A stretch of DNA of 64,000 nucleotides from Rhipicephalus microplus. Taxonomy: Eukaryota > Arthropoda > Arachnida > Ixodida > Ixodidae. Location of the stretch: assembly GCF_043290135.1 (NCBI RefSeq), contig NW_027464589.1, positions 67,001-131,000 of the forward strand, given 5' to 3'. Below the pieces are notes generated by a model. The model was not told where the DNA came from. It saw only the letters and a list, made by a program, of their open reading frames with translations, and ran no database searches. Positions 1 to 10,039 of the stretch are shown here, one piece after another; positions within the stretch are counted from its first letter, which is position 1, and the number at the start of each line of letters is the position of its first letter. The position numbers and the translations under genes are program-made.

Positions 1-2010
1 CAGATTACCACGTATGCATTTTTCCTATGAATCCGTATTTTACTCTAGGCACACTGGTGTTTCTTATACCCATTTGTTTCTTATAAAAGGTTTCAACTAT
101 AGTACTCTTTATCTACTAAAACACTAACTTATTCTTACATAATGGAGGTAATCACATGACGTCATATGCAAGAGGCCTTAGCATGGAAGTCGCCATATTT
201 GTGCTTTCGCGCATAAACATCGTCATTCCACAACCAAAGTTCTTGGCAGTGTGTGTTTTGCTAATATTTTCATAAGAAAACGGGTTAGTGATGTGCACCG
301 CCACCAAATAACACGCTGTCATAACCCAGATCACTGAAAGACCAGGGCTATGGCAGCGCACGCACTGGTGCTGCCTGGCAGGAAGAGCTCATTGAATATC
401 TCTTATCAAGACTAGGTAGTTGAGAATGCTGTCTGCAGAGTAATTTTGCAGAAGATGGTCCTCACTCTAAGGTTGCCTGCACAAGAATTACAGATACTAA
501 TGACTTATGGGTCAATAGCAGGTCATTTGCTTCATGGGCGTTAGACCTGTGCATGTTGCCTCAATGCTTCCGACGAAAAATTGGGCAGAAAGAAGTAATG
601 ACCGCATGAAGAGGTACAGCAACTGGTACATGGCTGAAGCACAGTTAATGTAAAGAATTCTTTTTACATTGGTATTCAAGCAAGCATCTGAAAAAAGGTT
701 GAGTGAGGGAGAATACAGGAAAACATATTTTTGAAGACTTGAATCGGCTGAATAAATAACTAGTTATGAAAATATTGATTTGTATGACCTTTGTATTTAT
801 TTCAATGAAAAATTGTGTGTTACATTGGGCTGCAGGGGCTCCACATCCACTTATTTGACGACAGCTTTTATGGTATCATTTTGAAAAGTTGTATGCCGAT
901 GCGAGCTAGAATCTCATCCACACCGTGTAAATGCTGGAATTAAGCACTCCAGGGTGTAGCTGTAGCGTGCTGTGACCATTGAGGTGTTGTTGACCCAAAT
1001 GTTTGGTGACAAGCCATTAATAGCCCACATATAGTTCCAAATGCTAACTGTACAGCATTGATGAGTAATAGTCAGAGGAGCACCACCTGCAACTCTGTAA
1101 CTTGAGGTGCAGTTAGCCCAAGAGATAGTTGGAAAAGCTTGCATGGTACTCAGTTGTTTTGTGAAAATGAAGCTCTGGGATGTGGTACTCATTTTCTGTT
1201 TTGCCACAAATTTATTATCCAGTGTTCTTAGCAATTTACAAATTAGTAATTTAAGCTGGAAGTGAATATTATAGAGCAAAATAAACAGTCAGAACTTGTT
1301 CAACTTTTTTCATCTATTCGTCACTTGAAACTTTCATAAACAGGCAAACATATTTACTAAGTGACACCTAGTATGCAATTAATATAGAGGCATGTTGGAG
1401 TATTCAAACCGTTTTCACTGTGGGACCGAATGATAGTTTTTTCATAAAGAGATCTCTGTGCACTGATTTTATGTGCTTCTCAATTTCGTTACAAGCAAAA
1501 TTATTGCATGTCATCCTGCATCGGCTATACATTGTTACAGCACCCTGGTGATGACATTATGACCCTTTACGAAAGAAAGTAGCTCTGTTCGTCATTACTC
1601 TATGCTGAACTTTTTTGCTAGCATTGGGTGTCATCTATAGCTTGTGAGTAGTGGCAATAATGGTGCTTCTACTATATGCAACTGCGTGATGTATGACTTT
1701 TCATTCTAGGAACTTGTATGGATTCCCTTTGAAACATTGGCCACAATATTACATGAATGTCTCATGTTAATATTGTAAACGTTACTGAACTGTTATAAGA
1801 TTGGATGTATTATCTTTTGTGACTGAAAACGCTATGTGTGGTACCTCTACAGCTCTCTTAGTGCTTTGGCAGTGTCTAAAATCTGTGAATTAAGTGCTGC
1901 ACTGACAGAACATTTTAGAAAATTGGTTTCAAGATCTGTTGTAACTAAAGGTTTTCTAAAAATGCATGCAAATTAGGGCTTAGGATTTTAATAGCCTTTA
2001 ATAATGCAGA
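1..2010. other. AT-rich DNA without a recognised gene
   Basis: The stretch is AT-rich and carries only short chance open frames on both strands, none with a recognisable domain, codon bias or start context. I see no LTR, SINE or LINE signature in it. It could be intron or intergenic DNA. Nothing further can be supported from sequence alone. Confidence 0.6.
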
Positions 2011-2033
2011 TATAATAATAATAATAAAAAAAA

Positions 2034-2109
<76 letters not shown>

Positions 2110-2112
2110 TTA
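2011..2112. repeat. (TAA)n microsatellite
   Basis: About 100 bp of almost pure TAA/ATA triplets with one interruption of A residues near the start. It directly adjoins a decayed antisense SINE. On the SINE sense strand it would be a (TTA)n tail, so it may have grown from the simple-sequence 3' tail of that SINE. Confidence 0.97.
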
Positions 2113-2322
2113 ATGTTTTATGTCTCAAAACCACGATATCATGACACTATATACGGAGACAACCATAATTTTGCCCACCTGGCGTTCTTAAACACACCTA
2201 AAGCTAAGCAGACAGGTTTCTAGCATCTTGGCTCCATCGAAACGCAACTGCCCCAGCCAGGATTCAATTCTACGACCTTTGGGTTGGCAGTCAAGCACCA
2301 TAACCACTAGACAGCTGTAGCA
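2113..2322 (-). mobile_element. Decayed tRNA-derived SINE, Ruka-like, antisense
   Basis: Read on the minus strand, the segment has in order a remnant of the tRNA-like head (AGTGGTTATGG, then a weak B box around GAATTGAATCC) and ends with the TTTTGAGAC and ACATAAAACATTAA region that corresponds to the conserved SINE end (TTTTGGGACGTTAAACCCCACAT in intact copies, shortened here). It is much more diverged than the other SINE copies in the window, and no clear target-site duplication is visible. Confidence 0.65.
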
Positions 2323-2364
2323 AGTATGAAACGTATGGTGTAAGTGCAGTGCTGTAATAGTCAA

Positions 2365-2855
2365 CTCACCATGTTTAGCATAGAGTGGCATCTCAGCTAT
2401 CTTTAAGAGGGGGTCTACATCCTTTCCAAAGTTTTTTTCTCTGCAGAGCCTGTGCCAGTAGTATATGGCAGGAGGCAATGGGTTCACTGCAGAGTTGGCA
2501 AGGAGAGCATACCCATCTTCTTGCACAAGCAGTTTGCTCTCGTGAGCCTGGTGGCTTCAGCTGGTGACATGCCGCTGTCAAAGTATGCCAAAAAGGTCTC
2601 TCTGGTCTGCATTGTTGGAGTAAGACGAGAAAGTGCGTCTGCTGCTGCAGTGCTGTGGCTGTGGTTTTTGTGATGAAAGAGCTTTATCACAGCTGGCAGT
2701 GGCTTTTCCCCACGTAAAAAGGCATCATTACGTTTTGTATTTCTGTTGACCTTCTTGATTTTGAGGTCAATCTTTGCAGGACAATGTGCTGCAGCCTCAC
2801 CACATGATTTTTCCCGCTTTGCCTCTTTGCAGCGCCATACTTTGTGGAACACCAT
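2365..2855 (-). pseudogene. Broken transposase-like protein fragment (possible MULE/SWIM-associated N-terminal region)
   Basis: Two minus-strand frames join by a one-base frameshift near 2500-2525 into one protein-like stretch. The first part (from 2855) has a conserved-looking CxxxK...HCPAKIDLKIKK motif, then PLPAVIKL and HSHST, then FDSGMSPAEA. The second part continues with NSAVNPLPPAIYYWH and ends near YAKHGE. I recall similar arrangements in uncharacterised arthropod proteins that carry a MULE-type transposase or SWIM zinc finger downstream, but no catalytic domain is present here. The fragment stops against the decayed SINE. There is no start codon or promoter evidence. It is either a dead transposon or an exon of a domesticated relative. 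The protein-like character is fairly clear, the family assignment less so. Confidence 0.45.
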
Positions 2856-2859
2856 CCTG

Positions 2860-4789
2860 CAAAGCAGTACGAATTTAGAATTTCAGCGACAGCAACGAAA
2901 GGGGTCTGCTTTGCCTGCAAATGCCATTTGACCAAAGGAAAAATACACCAGTTACTTGAGCACTTACTAGGTACCAGCACAAATCTCCTTGCAGTGCGTT
3001 TAACCCTTTTAGATGCTTTGTACACAATTGTGTACATCACTTGTTTTTGCTAGTTGTGTCAACTAGGGGCTGAAAAAGTGCAAGATACAATGAAGTTTAG
3101 ATGAAATAATCAACCTCCTCCCTCGAAACATGTCTTTAACTTCAGTTTTCACACTACTGTTGCATATAATCACTTTTCCAGAAGCACTACCATAGTCGAC
3201 GAGTCATTCAATGCAGCGCTTCGCTGGAGCCACTTCGAAATATCTTTTTTTCTTTTCTCAATATCGTTAAAATGAGAAACCAATATCCAGTATATATCTA
3301 GTCTGAGATTTCATTCTATATATACAAGAATCAAATATGAATGTCTTTAGAATAAGTAGATGTTTCATAAAAGCTCAATTTCAATTAACTGCTATGAAAT
3401 GCCTAAATCAATCTATTATAAAATTATTGTTGTTGCAATAGAATATAGACAGCTTTGAAATCATGTGTCAATTTGACGCATTTACAGGCAGTTCTTCACA
3501 GGTGGCATCTGAAAGGATGAACTCAACAAACCTGCCAAAAACACAATCATTAATTTTACTTCTTGCATTACCGAAGCACATTTAGGACATTTTCAGCTTC
3601 TAGGTTAGAGTTTGACGACAGTTCAGATGGTGAGGAAACATGATAATAAAGTTCCAGTCACTCAACAAGTTTAGGCGAAAACAAATGAGAGACGTTTCGG
3701 GACTAGTACAGGTTCCTAGTAGTAATCAAGGGGCTCTTACAGATCTCAGGGTGTCTCTCGTGAGTTTTCATTTTCACTTGTTCAGTGACTGCATTGTCAT
3801 CATTAGGATAAATAAATCACGGAAAATGCCAATCCTGCTGCAAAGCTACTAGCTGCCGTGGACACATCTTAGAGGCTTGCCACAACACTTGAAATTTGAA
3901 CAAGAGATCACAGTTGTAAAGCCTGCACAAACTCTGCATTTGAATTTATCGTGACCATCAGCTCTTATTTGTGCAAGCTGGAACTTTATGGTAAACATTT
4001 GATGCTCTCACAATTCCAAGAAAAGGGGATTCAATCAATTAGTTTTCTGGCACAGTAATTGTTGAGTGAGACAATTTTACTAAATATTTTGCTAATGAAT
4101 TGCTTTTGTATTAGCCAAACCGGGGGGAGTCGAGAGACACTCTCACAATAGCTTCCTGGAATCGGCACAAAGTTAAAAGTTGGTATTGGGGATCTAAGCT
4201 AGTCACTGCAGTCTCTACTGTGCCTGTAGTTCATCTGGGGGGTGCAGGGGGGGAGGAGGGGTAATACAACTTTTTTCTCAACTATTTCACAGTCCCAGAG
4301 AACATGCTTTGAGGTGGTTCCTCTATTATTATAGAAGATACGTTTTGCCTCGCGGATGTAATTGCGAAAACTTACGGCCATGTTGTACCAGGTTTGTTTA
4401 AGTTTTCGTTCTTTTTTGTAGTGTTTCTGGAAAAACGAAAAATGCACTCTATTCTGCCCCCCATGCGAGGACACTTGTAAGCGCATTAAGTTTTGGTTTG
4501 AAGGCAACTCCGGTGAATCACCTGAAGGGTGTCCAGTTTGCGGCTAGGCGGTGGGAATGCGCGTTTCGTTATTTCTATATATTTGAGAAATGTCACTGAA
4601 TGAGCGGAGTCTAGCCCTCTCGTACCGATCATCTCCTCGTTGTCCACAACCATTGAGACGGCGCATCGTTGGACATTATCCGCAAAACATGAAGTTTTAT
4701 CACCAGAGACGACGTAAGTTATTTTTGGAGTTATAAGATTATTTTTTGCATTACCTTTCACACTTTGCTGTTGGCTTGACGAAGTCTAC
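2860..4789. other. No recognised gene
   Basis: AT-rich sequence with scattered short open frames on both strands (for example minus-strand frames near 4199-4761) that show no domain I can name. A donor-like GTAAGT occurs at 4710-4715, next to the CpG-rich block that follows. It is weak evidence of a transcribed boundary and is not enough to call an exon. Confidence 0.5.
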
Positions 4790-5764
4790 AACCCATGACG
4801 TATTCGTCTTCAAGCCGTAGTCTTCTACCCAGCTGCAGGCGTGACGTTCATCGGTGATGTTTGCTCGAAGCACGTCGACGTTTTGACGCGTTCGATCGTG
4901 CTGTGCGCCGATGTTTCACATGCGCTGCTTTCACTAGCCATGGCCGTACAACACACTGCGATCGCGGCAATCACGTCTTGAAACACGTGGTCACCAGAGT
5001 ATTCCGCGCCGCTAAGTTAAAAAAAGGGGGGGGGAGGCGAGTAGTTCAACACAAAGGTGATCGCGTCGAGCGACAAGGCGAGGGCTCAAGACACTGGCGG
5101 CACCAAATATACTTGAAAGCCAAGCGTGTTCACTGTAAAAAAAATCGCACAGTAGGACACAACGGCAGATCACTTCTTGCTGAAGGGCCAAGGCCGCAAA
5201 AAGGCGCAGGCGTCAACACAAATGTTCACTGAATTAAAAAAAAATTCACGCGCACGAAAAATGCACACTAGACCACAAATTAGTCCAACGCCACGCCAAG
5301 CGCCTCTTCCTCAGTCAACGCGAGAGCAGTCCATGGTGCACAGGCGGAGACGAAAATGCCACGGGCATTGAACAAAACAGCGCAAGCCTTTTCTTCCCAT
5401 CTGCGCTGAAAGGAACGGCCATTAGGGATTCCTTCAGGGCGCACTCCGAGAACGAGAGTATTTCGTCATGAGGCGCGGCGGCCGTTGCTAGGCGCACGTT
5501 GCAGTGGCGTCCCTGCGAGAGTGTGACCAATAGCGCGCCGCTGCGGTTGCCATGCGTTGAACCTACTGCAGATTACAAATGCGCCGCCCGAACATTCCTC
5601 CCGACAAGCACGGCGGCAACAGCGAGCAAGTTGGGCAAGTTCAAGCCACGGCGTCGGAGTTTAGCCCTGGTGATGGAGCCGTCTTGCCAAGTGCTAGACG
5701 CGAGAGGTGGGCCTATTGCTGCTTCTCTGTTTCCCTATCGGCAAATTTTGCACCTGTTTGTTCG
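4790..5764. promoter_or_regulatory. CpG-rich block, possible host promoter or first exon
   Basis: The composition changes sharply here: the flanking DNA is AT-rich while this block is GC-rich with many CpG dinucleotides. It contains a CCAAT box at 5527-5531 followed by GCGCGCC, and two RFX/X-box-like half sites, GTTGCTAGGC at 5484 and GTTGCCATG at 5546. No TATA box with clear context is visible. The open frames crossing it (for example 4861-5232) look like chance products of the high GC content. The block ends where the truncated LINE begins at about 5765. The direction of any transcription cannot be told. Confidence 0.3.
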
Positions 5765-6480
5765 TTGTAGGCGCTACCATTAACGTTAGAGGATTGGCAG
5801 GAAAGAGAAAGCAGAATCAGCTTTACCGACTTCTAACGGAGCGTGACATAGACGTCCTGGTAGTTCAGGAAACCAAAGTAGACGACAAGGAGGATACTAG
5901 CAGCATGGCTAAACGTTTCGCGTCTAGTTTTTATGTTGTCGTGAGTCACGCAGTAGGCACATCGGCTGGCTGCATACTTTTTTTTAAGAAGTTGCCGGGG
6001 CTTGAAGTGCTCGACCAATTATCAGTGTTTTGCAGGCCGATGTGCTGCGCTTGATTTTTCACTGAACAACGCCAATTGGCGTATTTTGTGTATTTAGTCG
6101 CCTAACAAGGTTGAGGAAAGGGCTCACTTCTTTCTCGGCCTAGAGAATCGACTAGCTGATGAAAACCATTTGGTTGTGCTTGGAGATTTCAACTGTGTCC
6201 TCAGTGCGCGAGACAAAACTAGCACTCGAGCTTTTAGAGATAAAAGTACCAGCGTTCTGACACGCATAGTTGAAAAGTGTGACCTTGAGGATATCGCGGA
6301 GAATCTTTGTGGCTCGAGTGCAGTAAAGTACACGCGCTTCGAGGGCTCCAGACATGCAAAGTGGACTGAATTTATGTGTTTTCGGAGATCCTGTTGGAGT
6401 GTTCCAATTATGAAATAGTGCCCGTTTCCTTTTTGGACCATGAAATAGTCCAGTGCTCTATCGGAAGTTTAAAGACTCTT
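5765..6480 (+). pseudogene. LINE ORF2 endonuclease domain (APE type), broken
   Basis: The domain nicks target DNA to prime reverse transcription. Visible motifs in order are INVRGLAG (about 5777), VQETK (about 5860), SHAVGTSAGC (about 5945), PNKVEERAHFF (about 6105), GDFNC (about 6182) and LDHEIVQ (about 6438), where the usual catalytic SDH has become LDH. The first half (to 6050) and the second half (from 6060) lie in different frames with at least one stop, so the protein cannot be made intact. The upstream frame starting at 5707 adds residues that do not belong to the family. The AT microsatellite at 6508 interrupts the sequence soon after the LDH motif. Confidence 0.85.
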
Positions 6481-6507
6481 CGTGGGATATATGATCAATA
6501 TATGATT

Positions 6508-6511
6508 TTGT

Positions 6512-6549
<38 letters not shown>

Positions 6550-6610
6550 TATATGATATATGATGTTGTCCATATATATATATATATATATATGATATAT
6601 ATATGGACAA
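6508..6610. repeat. (AT)n microsatellite flanked by an inverted repeat
   Basis: Long AT dinucleotide runs are bounded by TTGTCCATAT at 6508 and its reverse complement ATATGGACAA at 6601-6610, with an additional internal TTGTCCATAT. The array sits between the endonuclease and linker regions of the LINE and would readily form a cruciform. It probably arose after the LINE inserted. Confidence 0.95.
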
Positions 6611-6612
6611 CT

Positions 6613-7515
6613 TTTCATGGGATATATGAAAATAAGACAATAGACTGCTGCAAGACGAAATTTACAATCAAGCCGTAAATGATGAGAATAGCAACTTAGA
6701 CCCTAACAAAGGCCCGCACTTTCGGCAGCGATGGGTATTATGTAAGGAGACTTTAAAATTAAAAGCGATAGACAGGGCAACGCGTATACAGTACGATCAC
6801 AATAAATAGAAGCAGATTTAAAAGCTCTGCTCGATAAGCTTTTAATGCTTGAATGCCGAGAACCCGGCAAATGATCAGAAGACGTTCGAAAAGCGAAGCT
6901 AAAAATAGAGCGACTGGACGAACAGCGTTGTCGCGGAGCCCTGGTGAAGGCAAGGGCGGATGACTCAGCTGCCGATAAAATGCCCTAGAAGCGTGCGCTC
7001 GGCTTGGAAAAAGCACGAGCCGAGACGAACCACGTTCGTGAAATTGAATGGGGAGAGAAATTATCAACAGACAATATCAGACTGTTAAAGACGATATCAA
7101 AACGGCGTTCACCGAGCATTATAGGGTGTTGTTCATTGTGTGGGACGTAGATATCAAAAAATTTGAGCACGACTTTCTGCCTTTCATTGCCCGCATAGAC
7201 GACGAAAGGAAAGAATATTCAGAGCGGGTAATAACGGAAGTTGAGGTAGAGGAAGCGATTGAAAAACTAAATCCTGTGAAATCGCCTGGGCCTGATGGGT
7301 TAACGGCTGCTTTTTAGCAAAACATTCAAGCATGAACTGAGCGCGACACTGACAGTTGTTTTCAATGAAGCATACAAATTGAACAAATTGCCTCCGTCGT
7401 ACCGGTTGTCCCATACTGTATTAATACCCAAAACCAATAACGCCGACAAACTAAGATCTGTTACAGCGTACCGACCGAGAGCTCTGACTAACGTCGAATA
7501 TAAGGTATTGATAAG
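6613..7515 (+). pseudogene. LINE ORF2 linker and N-terminal reverse transcriptase, broken
   Basis: The linker after the microsatellite includes DPNKGPHFRQRWVL (about 6702-6743) and LKAIDRATRIQYDHNK. From 7048 an open frame of 89 codons carries the start of the reverse transcriptase with EVEEAIEKLNPVKSPGPDGL, the usual first RT block. A stop at about 7315 and a frame change follow, then SYRLSHTVLIPK and TAYRPRALTNVEYKVL before the gypsy insertion at 7516. The matching downstream half resumes at 13074. Confidence 0.85.
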
Positions 7516-7684
7516 TGTATGGAACTGTCGCCCCGACACAGCTGAATTGGCACCCAAATGAAGAAGACAACAACGTGGTTGTTGTGGGTTGGACTCTCGA
7601 GCTTCTCCCGTTGGTCTGCATGACTGTGCGCTCTTCAAGCCGTTAGCAAGACTAGCTCTTGGTGAATGAATCTTCCCCGTAACA
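7516..7684 (+). repeat. 5' LTR of gypsy element 1
   Basis: It starts TGTATGGAACTG and ends near CCCGTAACA. It matches 12906-13073 almost base for base. The poly(A) signal position reads AATGAA here but AATAAA in the 3' copy. The stretch TTTTGGTGGAAGG just downstream (7687-7699) is where the primer-binding site should be, but I could not assign its tRNA. Confidence 0.93.
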
Positions 7685-7763
7685 TCTTTTGGTGGAAGGT
7701 GCGGGGTCTTCACACAACTCGGCTCTGGAACTCTGCAGTGAACGCCATCTTTGTCCTGCCACG

Positions 7764-9239
7764 ATGCCTGAAACTGGCACTCAGGCCTCGCCATCCACGC
7801 TGGCTCCATCATCTGTGAGTCCCTCCCATCTTCTCGAGCCTCGCACGTTTTCCGGGACAGAAAACACGGACGTCGAAGAATAGCTCGCATTATTCGAGCG
7901 CGTCAGCAAGCACTACAGGTGTACTCGGCTGCTGACCCGCAGGGCGCGGGTTCGAATCCCGGCTGCGGCGGCTGCATTTCCGATGGAGGCGGAAATGTTG
8001 TAGGCCCGTGTGCTCAGATTTGGGTGCACGTTAAAGAACCCCAGGTGGTCTAAATTTCCGGAACCCTCCACTATGGCGTCTCTCATAATCATATAGTGGT
8101 TTTGGGACGTTAAACCCCACATATCAATCAAGCACTACCGGTGGGAATAAAGGCTCATGCTGGCAAATATTCTATTCTACCTACAGCGTACGGCACGCGC
8201 CTGGTATGAGACGCATGAAGAAGAATTAACCAGCTGGGACACATGCAAGCAAAAGCTTCGTGATTTGTTCGGTCGGTCAGTTGCTCGTCAGATGGCAGCC
8301 AGCCAGTAACTCGTGTCGCGTGTTCAATCATCGATGGAGTCGTACATCACGTACTTCCAAGACGTACTGGCACTGTGCCAGAAGACTGACAAAAACATGC
8401 CCGAGGCGGACAATATCAGCAACGTGTTCAAAGGCATTTTTGGTGATGCTTTCAATATACTAATGTGCAAGAACTGCACAACTGTCGACTCCATCATATC
8501 TGAATGCCGACGATTTGAACAAGCTAAAAGCAGGCGAATCACTCACCACATTGTGAGACTACCAAACACTGCTGTGACTTTGTCTTGCAAGTATTCTGTA
8601 GCGCCCCGTTCACTTGCACCTCCTGCCAATATTGCAAGGATTGTTCGCCAGGAGCTGGAAGCCATGGCACCTGCTTCCTATCAGCCCCCTACGCAAGACA
8701 ACTGGGCAACTGTCTCGCTTATTCAAGCTGTCCTACGTCAGGAGTTTGCTTACTTTTGCGTCCAGGTTCCCCAGCCCGTCAGACTTCTGCCGCAGCCCAT
8801 GAGCAGTCCTGTCCACAACGCTGACCACCACTCTGCTCCACTTGTCGCTGCGGCAGCTTCGACTCCTCGGTTTCCACCACGCTACCGAAATCCATCTGAG
8901 TGGCGCACGCACGATGATCGACCCATCTGCTTTTCTTCCTCTCGAGTTGGGCGTATCTCCCTCCATTGCCGCAACAGGTCGTATTTCCGGCCAAGCTTTC
9001 CTAATGTCGACCGCCGTCAGGAACGTGGACACTATTCGCAACCCGGTTTTCCGGATGACCATATTCAGCACCCTTCAGCTCACCGTTCATCTCCACTCTC
9101 CGAACCGTCCTACGCTGACGTCGCCGCCCGAAGAAACTGGTCTAGCCTCTCGCCGTCCCCTCAGGGTCGGCCGTCACGCTCCCCTCAACGCCGCCGCTCT
9201 CTGTCACCGGCTTATTCTGTCCATTCCCCGGGAAACTGA
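7764..9239 (+). pseudogene. gag of gypsy element 1, broken
   Basis: Gag forms the particle and binds RNA. The frame starts with ATG at 7764 and runs about 39 codons to a stop at 7882. Gag-like sequence then reaches the SINE at 7917 and resumes after 8138 with NILFYLQRTARAWYE and LRDLFGRSVARQ. A stop at 8308 follows, then the main frame runs 8313-9239 with YFQDVLALCQ, IFGDAFNIL, CRRFEQAKSRRI and RLPNTAVT, closely paralleling element 3 gag. The zinc knuckle is lost: the region reads ICFSSSRVGRISLHC, whereas element 3 keeps CFNCHRIGHVARHC, so the second Cys and the His are changed. The C-terminus is rich in Ser, Pro and Arg, as in element 3. The protein is non-functional. Confidence 0.88.
7917..8129 (+). 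mobile_element. Ruka-type SINE, 5' truncated, inside gypsy gag
   Basis: It begins partway through the tRNA-like head (GGTGTACTCGGCTGCTGACC), keeps the B box GGTTCGAATCCC, the AAAGAACCCCAGGTGGTC block and the TTTTGGGACGTTAAACCCC end with ATCAATC. A perfect 9-bp target-site duplication AAGCACTAC flanks it at 7908-7916 and 8130-8138. About 30 bp of the A-box end is missing compared with the full copy at 28857, which suggests 5' truncation at insertion. Confidence 0.97.
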
Positions 9240-9327
9240 TGAGTGCAGCTCCTGGAGGTGGTGCTGCGTTGACGACATGAAACGAAAACCCTCAGCCGGC
9301 TACAAATTCAAGACGCAATTTACTTCG

Positions 9328-10027
9328 GGTGTTCGTTGATGGCCACGCCATTACTGCTCTAATTGACATTGCTGCCCAAGTATCTGTTATGAGTACTACA
9401 CTTCGTTCTCGTCTGAAAAAGCTTCTCACACCAGCTATGTTCTCTACTGTTCGAGTTGCCGATGGAAGTCGAACATCGACGCTTGGTATGTGCACTGCTC
9501 GCGTTACTGTTGCTGGTCACCACACTTCCGTTCTCTTCGGAGTCCTCGATGCTTGCCCACACGACGTCATCCTTGGAATTGACTTCTTAACCGCCCACTC
9601 CCCCCTCATCAATTTTTCTACCGGTATCTTACTGCTCGAATTGTCTTTGTGCTCTGATTTTAGTCCTCTAAGTCGCACTCGGCTACGATCCGTGGAGTCT
9701 CTTTGGCTACCGCCCCATGCTGCTATGTATATTCCTCTATCGCCCTTCCCGTCCACTACTGATGGAGACTATCTGGTAGCTCCCCTCATTGCTTTGACTC
9801 TTACGCACCACATCGCACTACCCCATACTATAGTGGTTGTTGCCAACAACACGGTGCTACTTCCAGTTCTGAACTTCTCTACGTCAACCAAAGTCCTTCC
9901 CCTAAATATCACTTTAGCCAATCTTTTCACCCTTGATGAATGTTCGATTTGTTCTTTTACCCCTGACACTAAGACCATGGCAAACATGTCATCACGTCAC
10001 AATATAAGGCGTTCTTCGAGAAAATGA
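9328..10027 (+). pseudogene. Protease region of gypsy element 1, catalytic site degraded
   Basis: An open frame of 232 codons holds a retropepsin-like domain: the active-site loop reads ALIDIAAQ where the family has D-T/S-G-A, and the later DVILGIDFL motif is intact. The catalytic Asp remains but the adjoining Gly is lost, so activity is unlikely. Downstream residues are the hydrophobic spacer between protease and reverse transcriptase. In the working element this would be part of a pol polyprotein, but here it is a separate frame from gag and RT. Confidence 0.85.
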
Positions 10028-10039
10028 TGTCCAGCGACC

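Noticed and set aside
4861..5232. 123-codon frame in the CpG-rich block
   Set aside because: Its composition simply follows the GC-rich DNA and it shows no domain, so it is not supported as a host gene.
5707..5770. Longer N-terminus for the LINE endonuclease frame
   Set aside because: The extra residues upstream of the INVRGLAG block do not fit the family and come from the flanking GC-rich block.
7300..7890. 196-codon minus-strand frame
   Set aside because: It spans a LINE/LTR junction and lies antisense to the LTR and gag start. It is a chance frame.
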